Origin: Adhaeribacter rhizoryzae
GTDB taxonomy: Bacteria; Bacteroidota; Bacteroidia; Cytophagales; Hymenobacteraceae
Reading direction: 5' to 3'
DNA: 64,000 bases
Assembly (NCBI RefSeq): GCF_008629685.1
Contig: NZ_VWSF01000016.1
Location: 1 to 64,000, forward strand
Shown here piece by piece: positions 60,306 through 64,000 of this stretch (the stretch's first letter is position 1; each line of letters begins with the position of its first letter). Both the position numbers and the translations under genes were made by a program. Under the pieces are notes generated by a model that saw only the letters and a program-made list of their open reading frames with translations, was not told the origin of the DNA and made no database searches.

Positions 60306-62666
60306 ATGTTTAAGAACTACCTCAAAATTGCTTTCCGGAACTTGCTGCGGCACAAGATATTCTCGTTCATCAATATTTTTGGTTTGGCGCTGGGCATGAC
60401 CTGTAGCATCCTGATTATGTTGTGGGTGCGCGACGAGCTGCGTTTTAACCGCTTTCATGCCAATTTAAATGATTTGTACCGGGTTATAGAAGAACAGCAT
60501 TATCCGGGCGGCGAAAACTTAACCATGTCGTCGACCCCAGGAACGCTGGCCGAAGCGCTGAAAAAAGAATTTCCGGAAGTATCCCATGCCACCAAAGTAA
60601 GCTGGGATGAGCAGGTGCTTTTTACCCACGGCGACAAAAGTTTTAAAGAAACCGGTAACTACGTAAGTCCCGATTTCCTGCGGATGTTTTCGTTTTCGCT
60701 AGTGGCGGGTAATGCTAACACGGCGCTAAATCAGCCCAATTCAGTGGTGATTACCGAAACCTTAGCTAAAAAATATTTTGGTACCACCCAGGTGTTGGGC
60801 CAGGTGTTTAAAATAAATAACGCTGATAGTTACAAAATAACCGGCGTGCTGCGCGATGTACCCAAAAACTCTTCGCTGCAGTTTTCTTATTTAATGCCGG
60901 TAAATGATTACGAAGCCAAACCCGACAAACAATGGCTGAAATCCTGGGACAGCAACGGCATCCGGACCTTTGTGCAATTACACCCCAATGCCACCAAAGC
61001 CGGCCTCGACCCCAAAATTGAAGAATTTATTACCCAAAATAGCAAACAGACCCATATTAAACTCTTTTTGCAGCCGGTAAAAGATATGTACCTGCGCAGC
61101 GATTTTCAAAACGACCGCGTTGGCGGCGGACGCATTGCGTACGTGCGGCTGTTTTCGGTGGTGGCGGTGTTTGTGCTGTTAATTGCCTGCATTAATTTCA
61201 TGAACCTTTCTACGGCCCGTTCGGCTAAGCGCGCGAAAGAAGTAGGCGTGCGTAAAGTTATTGGGGCCGTGCGGTCGGTGCTGGTGGGCCAGTTTATCGG
61301 CGAATCAATGCTTATTTCGTTGCTGGCAATATTTATTTCAATAGGCTTAACCCAGTTGTTTTTGCCGGCTTTTAATGAGTTTACCGGTAAGTCTATTATG
61401 CTTGGATATGCCGAGCCGGCTTTCTGGGGATCGCTGCTGGGTATTGCGCTAATAACCGGGTTGGTGGCGGGCAGTTATCCGGCCTTGTTTTTGTCTTCTT
61501 TTAAACCCGTAACCGTACTCAAAGGCACTTTAAAATTCAGCAACAGCGTGGCCTTATTCCGGAAAGGTTTGGTGGTATTTCAGTTTGTGTTATCGGCTAT
61601 TCTTATAATTAGTACGCTGGTGGTTTACCGGCAGGTAGAGTACATCCGGAGTAAAAATATTGGTTTAAGCCGCGAAAATGTAGCTTATGTGTCGCTGGAA
61701 GGCGATTTAAGTAAAAACGCCGAAGCCTTTAAAAACCAGTTGGCGCAGGCACCTGGCATTAAAGCCGTAGGAGCCGCCAACCAAAGCCCCATTGCGGTGG
61801 GCAATAACGGCGGCGGGGTAGCTTGGCGGGGCAAAGACCCGGGTATCGATATTTTATTTTCTTTTTTACAAACCGATTACGGTTTTCCTCAAACCCTGGA
61901 CGTGCAACTAAAAGAAGGCCGCTTTTTCTCTAAGGAGTTCGGGGCCGACTCCAGTAAAGTGCTGGTAAACGAAGAAGCCGTGCGAATAATGGGCTTTAAA
62001 GAACCGTTGGGCGAAAAAATTACTTTAAACGGGCAAGAAGTAAATATTGTGGGCGTGGTGAAAGACTTCCATGTGACATCGTTGCACGCGCCCATGCAGC
62101 CCTTGTTAATATTTTTAAGCCCGCAGAATGCTAATTTCCTTTTTGTGCGCACCGAAGCCGGCAAAACCAAAGAAGCCCTGGCCAGCCTGGAAAATTTAAC
62201 CAAGCGGTTCAACCCAAATTATCCTTTTAACTACCGGTTCCTGGACGAAGATTTTGAACAAATGTACCGCAGCGAAGCCGTTATTGGTAAACTGGCCAAT
62301 TACTTTGCCGGCATTGCCATTGTTATTTCTTGCTTGGGATTATTTGGCCTGGCCTTATTTACTGCCGAGCAGCGCACCAAAGAAATCGGCATCCGGAAAG
62401 TGCTGGGTGCTTCGGTAAGCGGCATTGTGGCCATGCTCTCCAAAGATTTCCTGAAACTAGTATTAATTGCCAACTTAATTGCCTGGCCGCTGGGCTGGTA
62501 CCTGATGCATAACTGGCTGCAAAATTATGCCTTCCGGGCCGATATGGGCTGGTGGATATTTGTGCTGGCGGGCGGCGCCACCCTGCTGATTGCCTTACTT
62601 ACGGTTAGTTTTCAGGCGGTGCGGGCGGCGCTTACCAACCCGGTGCAATCGCTTAGGAGCGAGTAA
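60306..62666 (+). CDS. FtsX-like ABC permease 8 (own enhancer and promoter)
   Basis: These 786 residues make it the shortest of the complete permeases. It starts MFKNYLKIAFRNLLRHKIFS, with coupling loops KEVGVRKVIGAVR and KEIGIRKVLGASV and the end NPVQSLRSE. It resembles permease 6 in the first coupling region, and the partial permease 9 in its first helices (RHKI-SFIN-FGL). The second periplasmic domain contains an unusual glycine-rich part (AVGNNGGGVAWRGKD). A secreted 11-residue-repeat protein gene lies 85 bases downstream and is probably co-transcribed. Confidence 0.92.
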   Translation: MFKNYLKIAFRNLLRHKIFSFINIFGLALGMTCSILIMLWVRDELRFNRFHANLNDLYRVIEEQHYPGGENLTMSSTPGTLAEALKKEFPEVSHATKVSWDEQVLFTHGDKSFKETGNYVSPDFLRMFSFSLVAGNANTALNQPNSVVITETLAKKYFGTTQVLGQVFKINNADSYKITGVLRDVPKNSSLQFSYLMPVNDYEAKPDKQWLKSWDSNGIRTFVQLHPNATKAGLDPKIEEFITQNSKQTHIKLFLQPVKDMYLRSDFQNDRVGGGRIAYVRLFSVVAVFVLLIACINFMNLSTARSAKRAKEVGVRKVIGAVRSVLVGQFIGESMLISLLAIFISIGLTQLFLPAFNEFTGKSIMLGYAEPAFWGSLLGIALITGLVAGSYPALFLSSFKPVTVLKGTLKFSNSVALFRKGLVVFQFVLSAILIISTLVVYRQVEYIRSKNIGLSRENVAYVSLEGDLSKNAEAFKNQLAQAPGIKAVGAANQSPIAVGNNGGGVAWRGKDPGIDILFSFLQTDYGFPQTLDVQLKEGRFFSKEFGADSSKVLVNEEAVRIMGFKEPLGEKITLNGQEVNIVGVVKDFHVTSLHAPMQPLLIFLSPQNANFLFVRTEAGKTKEALASLENLTKRFNPNYPFNYRFLDEDFEQMYRSEAVIGKLANYFAGIAIVISCLGLFGLALFTAEQRTKEIGIRKVLGASVSGIVAMLSKDFLKLVLIANLIAWPLGWYLMHNWLQNYAFRADMGWWIFVLAGGATLLIALLTVSFQAVRAALTNPVQSLRSE

Positions 62667-62751
62667 AATTTTTTTATCAAGATTTGTTACTTTTTGCCGG
62701 CAAGGCAGTGCTGTAAATATTAAGTTCTTTTTCACCTTTAAAAGTTGCCTT

Positions 62752-63582
62752 ATGAAAAAGTATGCTCAGGTTTTGTTGCTGCTGTTGCTTTTGCCGGCGC
62801 TCTCTTTTGCGCAGAGCCGGATAGATGCCAAAGAAATTATTGCCAGAATAAATCGCGGCGAAGCCGTAAATTATAAAAATGCGCGCATTGAAGGAAACCT
62901 GGATTTTACCCAGTTAGCTAACAAAAAACTAAAGAAAGAAACCGATACCGAAGACCAGAGTAAGGTGTATATCAGTACGGTAGTAGCGCCAATCTCTTTT
63001 ACCAACTGTACTTTCAGCGGCCACGTGCTGGGCTATTTTAACCCGGATAATTTTGATCTTTCGAATGGCGGCACGGTCCGGAATTTAACCAGGAGTTGGG
63101 TAGGCGAAGCGAAAAACGAAGTGTACAATGCTAATTTCGAAAAAGAAGTTACGTTTCTGAATTGCACCTTCGAGCAGAGCAGTAATTTTAAATATTCAGA
63201 GTTTAAAGAGGGCGTATCTTTTGCCGGCAGCCGGTTTGGGAAAGAAGCAGTTTTTAAGTATACTAAGTTTGAGAAAGCCGCTGATTTTAATAAAGCCCAG
63301 TTCCAGAACGGGGCCATATTTAAATACGTGAAATTTCCGCAGCAACCCAATTTTAGCGGCGCTGCTTTTGCCGGCGAAACCGACTTTAAATACGCCCACT
63401 TTCCGGAAGGCGTAAATTTCCAGAAAACCCAGTTTAAAGATTTCGCCAACTTTAAATATACCCAGTTTGCCGAACCCCTGAATCTGAAAGGCGCTGCTTT
63501 TAAAAAAGAAGGCGATTTTAAATATACCCAGCTAAACGGCCGCAAAGTTTCCAGTACTTATTTCCTGGATAAAGCCGAATAA
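62752..63582 (+). CDS. Secreted pentapeptide-like protein with five perfect-length 22-residue repeats
   Basis: The ATG at 62752 is chosen because it begins a signal peptide (MKKYAQVLLLLLLLPALSFA); upstream in-frame sequence overlaps permease 8. It has 276 residues. After a first strand region (NARIEGNLDFTQL), the C-terminal half has five consecutive 22-residue units each opening with FKY (FKYSEF, FKYTKF, FKYVKF, FKYAHF, FKYTQF) and a sixth partial one. Phenylalanines fall at steps of 5 and 6, so the basic repeat is 11 residues. It should form a right-handed beta-solenoid in the periplasm. It lies between permeases 8 and 9 and is probably an accessory or scaffold for them. Confidence 0.78.
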   Translation: MKKYAQVLLLLLLLPALSFAQSRIDAKEIIARINRGEAVNYKNARIEGNLDFTQLANKKLKKETDTEDQSKVYISTVVAPISFTNCTFSGHVLGYFNPDNFDLSNGGTVRNLTRSWVGEAKNEVYNANFEKEVTFLNCTFEQSSNFKYSEFKEGVSFAGSRFGKEAVFKYTKFEKAADFNKAQFQNGAIFKYVKFPQQPNFSGAAFAGETDFKYAHFPEGVNFQKTQFKDFANFKYTQFAEPLNLKGAAFKKEGDFKYTQLNGRKVSSTYFLDKAE

Positions 63583-63643
63583 GCCAACTTATAATGTTTC
63601 GGAAAGCTCCTATCGTGAGCGCCCGCGCTCGTGATTACTTCCT

Positions 63644-63658
63644 GCGGCCTCTGGCCGC
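63644..63658. repeat. Short palindrome shared with the 49936 element
   Basis: GCGGCCTCTGGCCGC: the inner core of the nested repeat at 49936-50046. A GAGCGCCCGCGCTC palindrome lies just upstream (63617-63630). Confidence 0.55.
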
Positions 63659-63694
63659 CTTGATTTATAATTAAATGCCGTCGCTCGCGTCAGT

Positions 63695-63797
63695 CTCTGA
63701 GTGGTGTGTTTACATGAAAGAGAGTCTTTGATTTCCGGAAGTTAAAACTTCCATTTATAATCAGCTACCAGTTATGCTGCGCTAAACGGGCGCCAGC
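63695..63797. repeat. Dispersed repeat, family 5 copy
   Basis: Similar to 48314-48434: TGGTGTGTTT, ATGAAAG, GATTTCCG, a GGAAGTTAAAACTTCC palindrome and GCTAAAC...GCGCCAGC, in the same order. Confidence 0.5.
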
Positions 63798-63861
63798 ATG
63801 TGCTAAGTAATTTTTAAAGCACTTTAACCGCTTAAATATTTCACCTTTAAAGCCCAGTAGC

Positions 63862-64000
63862 ATGTTTAAGAACTATCTTAAAATCGCTTTCCGGAATATG
63901 CTGCGGCATAAAATATATTCCTTTATAAATTTATTTGGCTTGACGGTAGGGTTAACCTGCTGCCTGCTGATTACGCTGTACATAACCAACGAGCTGAGCT
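63862..64000 (+). CDS. FtsX-like ABC permease 9, N-terminal part (cut by window edge)
   Basis: The frame is open from the ATG at 63862 to the window end, 46 residues. It starts MFKNYLKIAFRNMLRHKIYS and runs through the first membrane helix (GLTVGLTCCLLITLYI) to TNELS. The match to the first 45 residues of permeases 1-8 is nearly colinear, closest to permease 8. It shows that the permease array continues beyond the window. No enhancer-like tandem site is seen in the 279 bases upstream, which carry repeat elements instead. Confidence 0.9.
   Translation, partial: MFKNYLKIAFRNMLRHKIYSFINLFGLTVGLTCCLLITLYITNELS

Noticed and set aside
62590-62751. Upstream extension of the solenoid gene
   Set aside because: It overlaps the permease 8 C-terminus; the signal peptide beginning at 62752 fixes the start.
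63033-63545. 170-codon minus-strand frame
   Set aside because: It mirrors the 22-residue repeats of the secreted solenoid protein; its own repeats are only the complement of FKY codons.
1-64000. tRNA, rRNA or riboswitch genes
   Set aside because: No cloverleaf, rRNA core sequence or known riboswitch core was found by eye in the gaps; a covariance search would be needed to exclude small RNAs.

Overview
The window reads as chromosomal DNA of a Bacteroidota bacterium, most likely order Cytophagales (Hymenobacteraceae-like, for example an Adhaeribacter relative; the genus is a guess). Pointers are a TAnnTTTG-type promoter, AT-rich leaders mostly without Shine-Dalgarno sequences, lipoproteins and secreted proteins of families common in this phylum (DUF4397, PepSY-like, lumazine-binding-like), and above all many ~800-residue double-FtsX ABC permeases. 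No rRNA, tRNA or CRISPR array was recognised.

Positions 1-28,500 are a mixed housekeeping and accessory region with short transcription units on both strands. They include the start of an IS4/Tn5-like transposase, a phytoene-dehydrogenase-like oxidoreductase, CorA, an EamA exporter, a protein with kinase-like motifs, a DinB protein, a Gfo/Idh/MocA oxidoreductase, an outer-membrane-barrel/GDPD lipoprotein pair, an AI-2E-type permease, MreB, a MOSC protein, a Pif1-like helicase, a GDSL-like protein, a CDF metal exporter with a Zn-ribbon protein, a DUF4397 lipoprotein and an M13 peptidase. The gaps between them carry several families of dispersed palindromic repeats.

Positions 25,761-64,000 look like one functional locus. 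A histidine kinase and an NtrC-type sigma-54 activator, overlapping by 11 bp on the minus strand, sit divergently from an operon of a periplasmic adaptor (HlyD/MacA type), a small secreted NTF2-like protein, one MacB/LolD-type ATPase and five FtsX-like permeases. Three more complete permeases and the start of another follow downstream. That makes eight complete permeases, one partial at the window end and one decayed C-terminal relic, all served by a single visible ATPase gene. Between the permeases lie an AT-rich HNH nuclease gene, a minus-strand block of three penicillin-binding-fold serine hydrolases plus an orphan DUF3471-like protein, a secreted toast-rack-like protein, and two proteins with 11-residue beta-solenoid repeats.

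The main discovery is regulatory. Three places (upstream of the adaptor operon and of the permeases at 51938 and 60306) share a tandem pair of GTATCAAAACCGrACAA-like sites, 22-23 bp apart. Each pair lies 70-71 bp upstream of a TGGCAT-N5-TTA(C/T) sequence that looks like a sigma-54 -24/-12 promoter. The simplest model is that the adjacent NtrC-type regulator binds these enhancer sites and switches on adaptor, ATPase and selected permeases together, as an envelope-stress or export regulon. This model is inferred from sequence only.
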